64,000 nt of DNA from Pseudogymnoascus destructans (Eukaryota > Ascomycota > Leotiomycetes > Thelebolales > Thelebolaceae), in the NCBI RefSeq assembly GCF_001641265.1, contig NW_020167526.1, forward strand, positions 992,001 through 1,056,000, in the 5' to 3' direction. The notes beneath the pieces are model-generated. The model saw only the letters and a list, made by a program, of their open reading frames with translations. It was not told the origin of the DNA and searched no databases. Below, piece after piece: positions 34,941 to 45,995 of the stretch (positions are counted from its first letter, which is position 1; each line of letters begins with the position of its first letter). The position numbers and the translations under genes are program-made.

Positions 34941-35887
34941 TGGCGCCGCGGCTGTGCTGTTGCACGCGCGGTGTGTTGTTTCGTTTTTGGATACATTTTG
35001 GATTTTGTTTGTTGGAATGAGGGGATGCAAGGAGGTGGTGGTTGTCTAATTGTGCATGCACACACGGCGCCCTGTGCGTTCGTAGTTGTCGTCGTAGAGC
35101 GTTAGAATGATAGAGGATATATACCATACCAATCACTCAATCCCTTCTTTTCCCAACCTTCATCGTAACAAAGTGACATGACATTCCATAAGTTGCGTAA
35201 CACTCAACTACGTTGAAATAAACTTATTAATGTGGGCAGCGGAACTCCCTTATACTTTACCTACCCCCACCACCCACTAGAATTTCGGCGTTCTGCGCCG
35301 CCCTTTAGCACTACAACCGACAACCCCCACACGCACCGCTATTAGCCGCTGCTGCCCAGGCGCGACAGCGGGTGTCGGCACGGTGTGGATCTCAGCTACT
35401 ATAACGTGGAAAAATCGTGACTGCGGGTGCGGAATGGACTGGAGGGGGGATTTTTATGTCATGGTGGTGGTGGGTTGATTACGATATAAATACTTATGTG
35501 GTGATTACTTTACAGTGGATGGTGTCGATTGTGAGGATTTACAGTCCGGTGGGTATTATATTTATAAACCCGCCTCGCAAGCTGTTGTGGGTATGTATGT
35601 GAATATGTATGGCATATCGCATCTCATCATATCCGTCCTGATCCTGTCTCGGTGAACGACTTCAGTGAGTGTGTCAGATTCCCGCGCTGATTCCCTCTCG
35701 GCGCTCGTCATTGTCATCCTCGTACAGTATCCCACTCCACTCCCTTACAAATCCCCTTCGTCTCCAGTGAACTCATCTCACCTTGCCTCACCTTCCCATC
35801 GCTTGTCCATCCACAACGTGCAAATCCCACCAGACTCATCATCCCAAAAAAAATAACACAAAAACCCACATCAACCCCCCCCCCCCC
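34941..35887. other. Convergent intergenic region, no gene
   Basis: It lies between the 3' ends of the permease and the GGPP synthase genes. It contains a homopolymer C run (about 35876-35888). No supportable gene. Confidence 0.6.
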
Positions 35888-37144
35888 TCACGCACCCTCC
35901 ACCGCCAACCCCCCCAAAATCCCCAAAACCTCCTCCCTCCACCTACCCTCCCCCCCACTAACCCTCTCCACCTCCACCACCGCCTCCCTCCCCAACTCCT
36001 TCAGCACCTCCCTACAATACGCAAAGCTGCCCTTCCCCTCCATATACGCGACCGCATACCGCTTGACCTCCCCATCCGCGCTCTTCTGCCTTAGGATGTT
36101 GAGGAGCACGAGCGAGGGGTCGACGCGGATGGCGTGGATGATGGGGAAGGAGAATTTGCCTTCGGTGAGGTCCTCGCACATCCCTTTGTTGGTGGAGTAG
36201 GTGGGGGAGAGGAGGTTGGCGTAGTCGTCGCGGATTTGGTAGAGGATGCCTATTAGCGAGGCTAGGGGGGCGAAGTCGCTGGGGGTGGTGTTAGTGGTTG
36301 TGTCTTGACGGTAAGAGAGTGGGGTGGAATGGGTTTATGGGAGGACTCACGTAGTAGATGCGCTCTCAGCCTGCATCAAGCGCACGGCGAGCCGGAACAG
36401 CCCGCCCGTCTTGTTGCGTACCATCTCGAGGTAATCGGCTTCAGTAGGCACGGTAAGGGTGTCGCGCCAGTACAGATCCATGCCCTGCCCACGATGCAGA
36501 TTAATCAGCTCCTCGCTATATATGCGCACCGCCTCGCCTCTGGGCTTGCTATTCCCGCCCTCCTTATCCCTTAGCTCGTCGAGCTTGAAGAGCTCCTGCA
36601 GCGCGAGGAAGTATACGTAGTTTGCTGAGTTGATCGTCTGCGCTGTGCCGAAGATGGAGTGGGCGACGGGAAGGCCGCGGCGAAGCAGCGAGCTGTCTTC
36701 GACGTCGTCGACGAGGAGGGAGGCCGTGTGGAGCATGCCGACTACCTTTGTGATGATTGCGAGGGCGGGTGCGGGGACGTGAAGCCAGGCGTCGAAGGCG
36801 CCGATAAGGCGCGAGCGGATGTCTTTCCCAGGGTGGGAGTCGAGATAGTCGTATGGGCCTGTGAGGATTGTTTCTTTGGCCTCGGACCACGGCGTGGGGC
36901 CAGTGGAGGGGTGGGTGGTTGTGGTTGTGGGGGTTGAAGAGGCCACTTGGTCGATGGCGGCAGGGGATACGGAGGCAGCGAGGCTGGAGTGTCGAGAGTA
37001 GAGCCATGAGGATTCGGGGAGCGCTGGGACGACGGGCTTCTGTGTTTGGGAGGGCCCGTTTGTTGAGGAGGTGCGGGGTGGTATGGCGCCTGGAGAGGCG
37101 AGGTGCGCGGGGCGCGTCGGAGAGGATGGGGTCTTGTGCGCCAT
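35888..37144 (-). CDS. Geranylgeranyl diphosphate synthase
   Basis: There are two exons, 37144..36351 and 36278..35888 (394 aa). The 72-bp intron has a GTGAGT donor, a CTAAC branch and a CCCAG acceptor. It is an all-trans polyprenyl synthase making C20 GGPP from FPP and IPP, for protein prenylation, carotenoids and diterpenes. The first Asp-rich motif is LLVDDVEDSSLLRRG (about residues 140-155) and the second is LYQIRDDYANL in exon 2. The conserved SANYVYFLAL, YSEELINLHRGQGMDLYWRD and NKTGGLFRLAVRLMQ are all present. The first ~90 residues are Pro/Ser/Thr-rich and probably disordered. The first motif reads DDVED as in fungal type III GGPP synthases. No terpene cyclase or P450 lies nearby, so it is more likely the housekeeping copy than part of a cluster. 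Confidence 0.93.
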
Positions 37145-38030
37145 CTTGGGCGGGTATGGTGTTCGTGGGGAGGTTATTGGTGAGAAGAGGCTGAAGGTGC
37201 GTCGGTTGGGTCGGCGTAGAAGGGCGGAGAGGAAGGCGGGGGATGTTGGTGAGCTGGGCGTTCGTTGTCAGTCTTGCCGAGGCAGATGCGAGGGTTGAGG
37301 AGTAGTAAGTTGATAGGATTAAAAAATGGAACAGTACATATTATTATCGATGTGTATATTTGCAAGTAGATGTTGGTTGAGGAAGATGGCATGCGTTGGA
37401 GGGTATTAAAGAGGTTGCCTGGATGAGGCCGTCGGCCTCAGTCGCACATCCGTTTGAGCCCGCGCACTGAGTCGTCGATCCTGCGTCATGATTATTATAA
37501 GCTTCATCTCTAGGAAAAGGCGCCAACTACTGGGTCAAGATTACATACCGTATATGCTTCGGTCTGCGTAAATGTTCGGAAATGTTGAAGAAATTCGATA
37601 GCGGGGAATGCTCTTCGTATGTGGCATCTCGGCGACGCACCAGGCTGAAGCTACTAGCTGCAACTCACCGACGCTAAGCCCTCCTCAATAATTTCTGCCA
37701 TTTCACTCCGCCTTGCTGCCCTGCCAACGGCCGAAATTGTCTCGGGCATGGTCTCTCACAGCTTCAGATACAGATTCTCAACTCATTCTCATCAACCCAA
37801 TCTATCTCCATCACACACCTCAGAGTTTTTACTCTCTTCAATTCATTATTCTGTATTATCATTTGTGGATGACCTTATTATTCTGATTGCACACTGGGGA
37901 GACCACTGCGTAGCCGTTATCAACCAAACACACAGCACTCTCGGAACCATCCATCACAGCATCAGCATCACAACACAACTTTGTAACACCTCCCACCCAG
38001 GACGGGAAATCCACCCTCCACTTCCTCAAA
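37145..38030. other. Divergent promoter region (GGPP synthase / Cdc14)
   Basis: This 886-bp spacer lies between two start codons on opposite strands, so both promoters must lie here. No gene is visible. The last ~200 bp before 38031 are a CA/CT-rich leader. Confidence 0.6.
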
Positions 38031-38952
38031 ATGGAAGCTCTACTCTCCCTCTCCTTCGACAACCTCTCCTCCTACGACGCCTCCAAAATCCGTAAAGGCA
38101 TGCGCCAAGTTGAAGGCCTACTCGCCCAAATCTGCCTCTCAAAACACAACCCAAGCAAACGTCACTCGCCCCTCGTACCCGCCGACAACCCTCCTCCATC
38201 GCCGCGAAAAGAGCTTGCCGATCTGCCTGATGATCCTGCTTTCCGCGAGTTCTTCAAGCTACAAGATGGCTTCGAGTGGAATGTCGCCTTGCGCCTCGTC
38301 AACTGCCTGGATCGCCTACTAGGGAAGAGCAATGATGGCCAGAATGATCTGCTTATTCTCGCCTGTCTCGACTTAATACAAGGGATATTATTACTGCATC
38401 CTTCGTCAAGATCGCTGTTCTCCAGAGAGCTATACATGAACGTTCGTCTCCCCAACCGCCCACTCTCACATACGGCTACTAACTGCCCTACCACAGCATC
38501 TTCTCGACCTCCTCGAACCCATAAACTGCCCAGCGATTCAATCCGCAACACTCCTCACCCTCGTCGTAGTCCTCCTCGATACCCCGGCCAACACACGTAC
38601 CTTCGAAGCGCTCGACGGCCTCCTCACTGTCACCTCGCTCTTCAAGTCTCGCTCCACCCCGCGCGATGTCAAAGCCAAGCTCGTCGAGTTCCTATACTTC
38701 TACCTCCTCCCCGAGTCACCCAGCATCCCCTCCGCCGGCGCCCGCGACTCTGTGCCCGCCATGCTGCAGCGAAGCCCGAGTAAACTCGCCGGCGCCTTCG
38801 GCCGCGAGATGAAAGGGAGGGGGGAGCCAGCGGCGGAAGTTACAAGGAGTCCGATTGAGAAGCAGGCGCTTGTGAGCAGGCACCTAAGCAGTGTGGAGGA
38901 TCTGGTCGAGGATCTGCGTGATAGCGCGCCATTCGGGGGGATATTTTCTTGA
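38031..38952 (+). CDS. Cdc14-family SIN component (Sid1-binding), not the phosphatase
   Basis: There are two exons, 38031..38441 and 38497..38952 (288 aa). The intron starts GTTCGT and ends CTACCACAG. The start is the first ATG, giving MEALLSLSFDNLSSYDASKI, the family's N-terminus. Other conserved blocks are KGMRQVEGLLAQICLS, DDPAFREFFKLQDGFEWNVALRL, LIQGILLLHPSSRSLFSRE, LLDLLEPINCPAIQSATLL and SLFKSRSTPRDVKAKLVEF. In fission yeast this protein binds the kinase Sid1 at the spindle pole body in the septation initiation network. Filamentous fungi use the same network for septum formation. The protein is a helical repeat scaffold without catalytic motifs. The C-terminus is longer and Ser/Arg-rich (LQRSPSKLAG), consistent with regulation by kinases. 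The 310-bp gap after it, to 39263, shows nothing else. Confidence 0.9.
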
Positions 38953-39263
38953 GCTTCATGCTCCCACCTTTTCTGTTTTGGATACTTTGTAAGCGATAGC
39001 TGGTCATCGTTTGTTGCTGGCGTTTTGTCTTTGTCTTTTAATCTGGTTGCGGATCTTCGGAGTTTTAGTAGAGGTACGGCGTTGCATAGCGGGTTGGGCA
39101 CAGGTGCGTGCAGGTTTTGTGCTCGCTTTCGTTTCGAGGGAAAAGCGCGCATACCCCATGGTCAGAGTCAGGGACTCGTTGTAATATATTATCTCGTCCG
39201 TAGATTCCATGATATCTTAACCCAAAACTCCAAAATATGCACTTTATTATCACCCACCCTCAC

Positions 39264-40448
39264 TCACTCCAACTCAACATGCTCATTTACCGTCTTCGCC
39301 TCGTGCTTCCAGTACTCGTGCTGCGTTCTAGGTCCCGGGCTCACCGGCGTCGGCCGCCCCAACGACTCTCCAATCTCCACCGCGGGTTGAATATCCCCCG
39401 GTTGATCCGGACTCACCGGCACCGCACCACTTCTCGCTGCCCCCGCCCCCTCCGCCCCCGTAAACGGTCCAACCCCCGCCGCCGGCCCAAAGTAATCCTC
39501 CGCCCCCCTGGCCACGCCCGGCGCCCCAGGCGTACTCGCCTGCTGCATCGAAACCACCATCTCCGTTCCCCCGCGCGCACTCCCACCCGCCTGTCGCCGC
39601 CTCGACATCCACCACCACACCGCCGCCCCGATCACCAGTAGCCCAATCGCCACGCCCGCGCCGATTCCCGCCTTCGCGCCGCTGCTCAAGCCGCCCCCGC
39701 CGCGAGGCTGCTCTATTACACCGTTACCCGGGCTACCGCCTATGCGCCGCTCGGTAGGGGCCGCGGAGCCGGTGGCGCAGTAGCCTGTGGAGCCCAACAT
39801 GGTGCAGTGGGCGGCGGAGTTGCAGCAGCCGCCGATGTCGTCGGTGCAGGGGATCTCGGAGGTGTGGCAGGAGGGGGTAGAACTGGTGGTTGTGCTAGAG
39901 GTAGGGGGCAGGGTTACGACGCAGCCGTTAGAGACGCAGGTTGTGCCTAGGGAGCAGCATTTGCCGCCGAGGGAGTGGGGGCATTGGTACTCGGAAGCGG
40001 CGGAGCAAGGGCGCACACAGCAGCCTGGGAAGACAGTAATGTTGGGGCTGTGGGTGGAGGTTATGGTGGAGCCAGATGAGACGCGGCGGGTGGGAGAGGT
40101 AGTGACATCGGTGATGGTGGAGGTGGTGGTGCAGTAGAACAGTGCTGTATCCATGCATATATTCACCGACGCGCAGTTATTCCCGATGGCGCAGCAACTA
40201 GAATTGAAGTCTTTATCGACGAAGCAGAACTCGGTGTCGAGGCAGCAATCGTTTGGGAAGCCCGTATCATCGCCTGTGATTGTCAGTTCTCGACCCAGGT
40301 TGCTAGAGGGCTCAGCGACTCGGCTCACATCGGTGGGAATTTGGCTTCGGGCATACGCCGCTGTCCCGCCGCTCTCCGAGCAGCTGGAGCTGAGAGACCA
40401 GGAAATGCCGCGGGCTGATGCCAGTGTCAATGTCGGGCATTGCGGCAT
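39264..40448 (-). CDS. Cys-rich single-pass membrane protein (cell-surface type)
   Basis: The open frame runs from about 40634, but the first ATG in it is at 40448 (395 aa). It has an extracellular-type Cys-rich region with repeated CC motifs: PNDCCLDTEFCFVDKD, SSCCAIGNNC, FPGCCVRPC, GGKCCSLGTTC and GGCCNSAAHC. Ser/Thr/Pro linkers separate the motifs (TTTSTITDVTTSPT; TSSTTTSSTP). A Gly-rich hinge then leads to one membrane helix (AGIGAGVAIGLLVIGAAVWWW), a basic stop-transfer SRRRQ and a cytoplasmic tail. The layout resembles fungal wall-sensing or surface proteins, but I recognise no named family. No signal peptide follows the ATG at 40448, so a first exon probably lies upstream; the frame is open before it, and an AG at TACACACAG (about 40503) could be its acceptor. 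The start is therefore provisional. Confidence 0.6.
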   Translation of the reverse strand: MPQCPTLTLASARGISWSLSSSCSESGGTAAYARSQIPTDVSRVAEPSSNLGRELTITGDDTGFPNDCCLDTEFCFVDKDFNSSCCAIGNNCASVNICMDTALFYCTTTSTITDVTTSPTRRVSSGSTITSTHSPNITVFPGCCVRPCSAASEYQCPHSLGGKCCSLGTTCVSNGCVVTLPPTSSTTTSSTPSCHTSEIPCTDDIGGCCNSAAHCTMLGSTGYCATGSAAPTERRIGGSPGNGVIEQPRGGGGLSSGAKAGIGAGVAIGLLVIGAAVWWWMSRRRQAGGSARGGTEMVVSMQQASTPGAPGVARGAEDYFGPAAGVGPFTGAEGAGAARSGAVPVSPDQPGDIQPAVEIGESLGRPTPVSPGPRTQHEYWKHEAKTVNEHVELE

Positions 40449-41295
40449 AGCGTCGCCCCACGGCGGCGGCTTGCGGCATTGTGTAGATCCTTCTGTGTGT
40501 AGGTAGCAGATTTTAGATATCCACAGACCCCAGACTGGAGACGAGCAGCTCCAGCCTTGTCTGGCCGTGGATAAATTCAAAGGACAGCGAAAGCGACTGA
40601 CTCGACAGGTATCTTTGTCGTACCTTCGATGCAAGGAGGATGCGCGCTCAATGCGTCATAAACTGGTATGCATTCCGACCACATACACGTACGATGGTTG
40701 GAGATGAGGATGAAGAAATGCCCACAAAGGAAGCAGGCACACTTAGCCGGCGACTTACCAAAGCCATAACACGGCGATGCGGTTGTCAGCTACAATTTCT
40801 GTGCATGCAGGGTGTAAAGTAGAGTAAATGAACATGGTGGAGGAGATACACATACAACGCTACACGTGTAGATTGATATGCATGTTGATGGGCATAATAC
40901 AAGGATAACCACAAAACCAGCAATAACAGACAACAAAAACCACACAATGTCGACCGAACTTCCTCTTGAAATAAAACGCGTTGCAGCCACAATCCATCGG
41001 CAAGTCAGCCACGGCTAGAAGTTCGCGAGCATGCTGACAACGGCGACGCCGATTCAAAATCGTCTGACTATTGATAGAAAAGTGTTATCTGCTGCATATA
41101 GCGTCCCTTCGCGCATCCTTCCGTCCTCGCCCATAAGCCCATAAGCCCATAAGCCAATGCGTGCTGGGTATCCCAACCATTTGTACGCCGCCCACCATAG
41201 AAATGCGCCTGACTGTATAGGAGAATAATAAATAGTATGTAATCATGCCGTGGCACCCCCCTGGCCCTGTAGCGCCATCTTCGTTCCCCCATATA
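40449..41295. other. Intergenic region with possible upstream exon
   Basis: 40449-40640 may hold the missing 5' end of the Cys-rich membrane protein. The rest, to 41295, shows only short frames and a three-fold 'cccataag' repeat near 41130-41152. Confidence 0.4.
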
Positions 41296-43720
41296 TTACT
41301 CTCCAAGTACCTCTAGAAGCGACTCCCAATCCACGCGGTCTGGAATAACTCTACTAGGCGCCTTCTCAATCTTCCGAAATCCCGGAATAGGACCAACCTG
41401 ATTGATCCCCGACGACCTCCCCATAAATATTCGTAGCAGGTCTCTGTTTGGGTCAGCAGCTGGTGTGCTCGGTGTCCGGTCTGTTCCTATCCTCAAAGAG
41501 GGCGGCGGGACATCGACAACGGATGCGGCAGGGCTGGATGCATTGGATGAAGGCGACATACCCCAACGGCCGAATATCCAGCCTCCGAGTTTCTGAACGC
41601 TTGTGACGGCCTCGTCTACAGAAACTGTAGATTTAATAGACAAAGGACGTTCAGTAATGCCAATTGAAGATCGTAGAAGAGAGCTGCTGCTGTAATTCTG
41701 TTTTGATAGCGTCGGTCTGGGCGTGTCGGCAGGAGATAAGATGGGCTCTGTAGAGACAAACGAGGTGCTCACGCTGCTGAGATCTTGCCGTGAGGGTGTC
41801 CGGAGTAAGGCGCGTGAGTTGCTGATTATTAACTGTGAAGGACGGGACTTGAGAGTGTGTATGTCAATCCCAGAAATGGAAATTATCGATTCGTGGGACG
41901 TAGACCGACGGAGTTTATGTGACGAGTGGTGGGAGGCATAGGGGTCAAACCCGTTGAAAGCTTGTCCAGAGTTTAGATCGAAGTTGGAGTCATCCTGAGA
42001 GATGCGACGGCTCTTTGGCAGCTCCACTAGCTCAGAGATATGGGATATGTCGTTATCTTCTTCCTCATGAATAGTAGTTGTCTCTAACATCTGTGCTTTA
42101 AAGCTATGCATGGAGAAATCCGAGGGACGTCTTCGGTGCATTGGTTTAATGCAAGGCGAGAGCGGATCATTACTCGACCCCGGAGATGTAGGTCGTGAGT
42201 AATCCGTATTTTGGTCGACAGACATTCGATCGAAAAGAAACGAGTTCCGGTAATTCGACGTTGGAGAGCTGGGTTCTGTAGATGCGAATTCAGACTGGGT
42301 GGACCATCGATTAGCAGTCCTTGGACTGGGGACTGTGCTTGAGGTTTGGGACAAGATCGTTGCGGCGATTGACGACTGGCTCTGACGTGTGTTATAACGC
42401 CTCGAGTTGAGTCTTGTAGGCGTAGTGATAGAAACATTCCGTTTCCTTTTCGGAACGGCGCGCCGGCTCTCTTCCTTCTTCGCCGGGGCGTGATAGTGAT
42501 GATGGACGTGAAGTTCTTGCGAGAGTGATAGCGGTTCCCTGACCGTTAGTTCTGCTGCCAGTGTCACTGGGGCAGTGTTTTCGCCAGTAGCGCCATCTCG
42601 AACAGGTTGGTGGGCCATGAGTTGATCCCGTAGCTTCTGGACTTCGTCATTAGAGCTCGTCAACATGTCGCGCAGCTCTACAATGCCCATCTGCAAGTTG
42701 ACATTGTCTTGCAAGATATCCTTGACGAAATGCGACACTACATTTGTACCCTCTTTTCCCTGCCCAGCGTTTGATACCGCCACTTTCCCGTTGCTCGCAT
42801 CTTGAATTGCTTTGTCGACCAGCTTCTGCCTCTCCATCCGACGGAATACTTCTTCGTGCCGCGCTTTCTCCTCAGTTGACTCTCTCTCGATCCTCTCCAG
42901 CTGATCCTGCACTTCTCCCAATCTCCTTTCCGCCTCTCTCCACCTCCTTACCGCAGTCCTCGACTCCGCCTCCGTCACCACAACCGTCCCTCTCAAGTCG
43001 TCCTGCTCCTTCTCTAACTCCGCAAGCTGTGCTTCGAGATCATGGGTTCTACTTGCCAAAGAATCCAACCTCTTCATCTCCAGGAGCGTCCCTTGTAGCG
43101 TCGCCTCGAGGTTTCCAGCACGAGTTTCCGACTCCGCAATCGCACCGTTCAATTGCTCCAAGTGGTTCAACAAATCGCGATTCTCCTGCACCGTCCGCGC
43201 ATTCTCAGCTTCGAGGCTTCGCTTATCGGTTTCGAGGGATTCGATGCGCAAGCTCATCTGGCGCCGCGACTCTTCCGCCTCGACGATATAGGCTTCATGG
43301 CGCACGAGAAGGGCCTGTAGAGAGAAAAGAAGCGAGTTAGTTATTTCGCCTTTCCGAAAACTTATGTCTCCCATGATGATATCTAGTATGCGGGCTGGTA
43401 TGCAGGTTACCCGTTGTCTGCATAGAAGCTCGACCAGTGGGTTTATGCACTCGCTTTATAGACTCGAACAAAGGGGACCCAACAGAATAAAGGACTCCAC
43501 ATACCTGACCCAGCTGTGCTGCTGTCCTCACATCCTTCTCCAGTCCGTCCAAAGCCTCGTTGTTATGTCTCAGGTATGCGCAGCTGTCTCTTCCACAACA
43601 GCACTCTGTTTCACGCTCCACCGGCGTCGTTGGTGTGATGGGAATGCTTAACAGCAGGTCGCAAAACCGGCCATCCGCATCCGGCGGATCACCAAGCTGT
43701 GGATCCGCGGCAACGGACAT
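41296..43720 (-). CDS. Conserved fungal coiled-coil protein (744 aa)
   Basis: Exons are 43720..43505 and 43314..41296; the 190-bp intron has GTATGT and CTACAG borders. The N-terminus carries a short Cys-rich block (ETECCCGRDSCAYLRHN, about residues 37-53) after LLLSIPITPTTPVE. A long coiled coil follows, about residues 75-260 (ESRRQMSLRIESLETDKRSL ...). Then comes the conserved VVSHFVKDILQDNVNLQMGI/VELRDMLTSSNDEVQ block. The C-terminal half is Ser/Thr/Pro-rich with many potential phosphorylation sites. The layout is a family I have seen across filamentous ascomycetes without an established function. Coiled coil plus disordered tail would fit a cytoskeletal or septum-associated scaffold, but that is a guess. 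No frame defects are seen. Confidence 0.75.
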
Positions 43721-44613
43721 GATTTCGAGGGCTCAAGGTAGTGGATGAACGGTCGGAATACTCATTCTCGCGATGGTCATGAAGAAAGGTTGATGTTGAT
43801 GGGGAGACGATGCAGCTCGCTCCCCTGAAGGCAGCCCAACGCGGTGGTTAAGGTTGAAAGTGGGCTGTTTGTCATTTAACGTGGTGCGGGAGAGCTTAGC
43901 TACCAGCCACCTCGGAAAAACAATGACGCATGTACTCCGTCGTGAAACCACACCCAATCATTTGTGCGCGACTCCGTGACCATTGAAACCGCCAAACAAT
44001 AGAAGATAAGTTACAGTAAACAAGCTGGAAAATAGTCGTGAGCCGGGTATATGATGTTGTTGTAATTTAAATATTTTACTACTTCAGCTGAACACGAAAT
44101 AGCCCTGTAATGAATTTAACATCGAAGACGTTAAGATTCATGACAAGCTCACCGTCCAGAAAACTTATCATAATGCATGCTCTCGAGCCATGAACCGCCT
44201 AAACAATGAATTGTTTGTCTAGCAACCCACGTTGCTGCGGCATGACTCTCCGGGAACCCATGTCTGAGAAGTAAATTACTAGATTGTATTGTGGAAGCTG
44301 CTGTGAAACACATGAACCACCACCGTTCCCGTCAAAGACCCCGTTGGTTGCCAGGAAGAAACCACGTTGTCAGTCACCATAAAAATGAGGGGTCGAAAAT
44401 GTCGCAGACAACAAATACACTTCTGCATCCCGATATTTGTAAACAAGAAAATCCTGAAATATATAACAGTAGATATTCGCTGGTGGTCACCTAGCAATCA
44501 GCTCCATATGCAGCTCTAACCTGTCTAGAATAGAAGAGCTATACCATCAGACGAGTTAACTTAGATCACTCTTTACAGCCCGATCTGGTAATGGAGGTTA
44601 CTGTATCATTTTA
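43721..44613. other. Intergenic region, no gene
   Basis: About 0.9 kb. The part next to 43720 is the promoter of the coiled-coil gene. The rest has only short AT-rich frames. Confidence 0.55.
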
Positions 44614-45502
44614 CTAGTCCGCCAGAACTTTCTGCCCTATCCTAACGAGGTCCTCGTTAAGTAATGTGTCATTATCAAACCCTTCCACTACTTGTTGTAG
44701 CAACGCCGCCGCCAGGTTACTAACTTCCACTCTCGGCATATTAATCATATAGCAACCGACCGTTTGCAACACCCTTATTATCGGCCCTGTCTCCCCATCG
44801 ACAGGGCCAGGCTTGACCACACACGCCTCCACAGCCCCCCCAGACTCCTTGGCATAGTTAAGGGCACGAGTTTCAACCTCGCCCTAGAGACTCTTAGTAC
44901 CGCACAGCAATAGAAATTTGAAGCTTAGGAGAACCGAGAGTACGCAGTAAGAGGTAGTCACTCATCAACCAAGGGCTCCTGCTTGGGTCTCGCTCGGACT
45001 TAGCACCACTGGTATAGATAAATAGGAATGGCTTGCTTCTAGAGAGCTGAGATATAGTGTCTAGCCCTGTCATCGTATAGTCAAGACAGATCTCACGCGC
45101 CTTCTCCCGAGACACCGATCTAGCACGGATAATCACGGAAATAAGCCTGCTATAGGTTAGTTAGTAAGAAAATAGTAGCAGGGGTTAGCCGACTCATCTA
45201 CAACTACTCTATGATTCTAAAGAAGACCATTTGTGTGAGGACGGTAGTAAACATGGTCCCGAACAAGGTACTTATAGATGCATAGGGAGGGGAGGTAGTT
45301 TACACATACCAGATGCAGGCATCGGCTTCAGATAGCTCTTGCTTAACCTTGTCTGCATAGTCCATGGAATCTTCGCAGGTAACGGTCTTGAGTTTCCTTG
45401 TATCCATGCCAGGACTGGCATTATCCGGCGTGGGAGTAGGGCGGCGAGCGAGGCCGACGACGGATGTAATAGCAGTATGAGAAAGCGCAAAGACAAGAAA
45501 GC
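44614..45502 (-). pseudogene. NAD(P)-binding epimerase-like gene, degraded
   Basis: Three minus-strand pieces match a fungal Rossmann-fold (NAD(P)-binding, nucleoside-diphosphate-sugar epimerase-like) family. The first is ALSHTAITSVVGLARRPTPT ... ELSEADACI, ending at a GTATGT donor (45309). The second, after an acceptor at about 45150, is RLISVIIRARSVSREKA ... YTSGAKSERDPS. The last is VEACVVKPGPVDGE ... ALLQQVVEGFDND to the stop. The glycine-rich NAD-binding N-terminus (usually GATGFxG) is not found upstream. The second and last pieces cannot be joined in frame at any GT-AG pair I can see. The gene therefore looks broken, missing at least its cofactor-binding start. Confidence 0.55.
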
Positions 45503-45995
45503 TTCAGGGCTGGAAAAATTCAATTGATATTTGTGTAGTAACGGGTGATAACTATTCTTATAACAAGCTCCAAACTGTACGGGGCCTCGAAGAAAGAATC
45601 GCTCCGACTTATAAGCACGGCACCACCACCCACGCCGCATCGCCTCCTGTGAGGCAGAAGGTTGGTGACGACGTTGTTTAGTCGTCAACACTTGCTGCCT
45701 ACTGCCTTCACACGATTTAATGATGAAGTGTCTCTTGAGGGGGGTCAACGCAGCTAAACCAATGAGTATACGCTGCCGGGGGGGGGGGGTTGTTTGCCTT
45801 GATGCTTTCATTTGGGTCTTGTTAGTTTCGACAAGTGTTCGGGGTTGGCAAGATATCCGCTCATTTGTTGAGCCCTAGGAAAGATGGACGAGGCACTGTG
45901 AAATATTCTCCGATTTCTATCCGCAAGAGCTAGAGATCAACTCGCAAAGCCATTGCCATATTACTTCCCATAACCGCTAAATCGCAACACACTCC
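45503..45995. other. Intergenic region, no gene
   Basis: It contains a G run (about 45778-45789) and low-complexity frames; no gene is recognised. Confidence 0.5.

Noticed and set aside
35888..37144. GGPP synthase as part of a terpene biosynthetic cluster
   Set aside because: No terpene cyclase, P450, oxidoreductase cluster or pathway regulator lies near; the neighbours are housekeeping genes.
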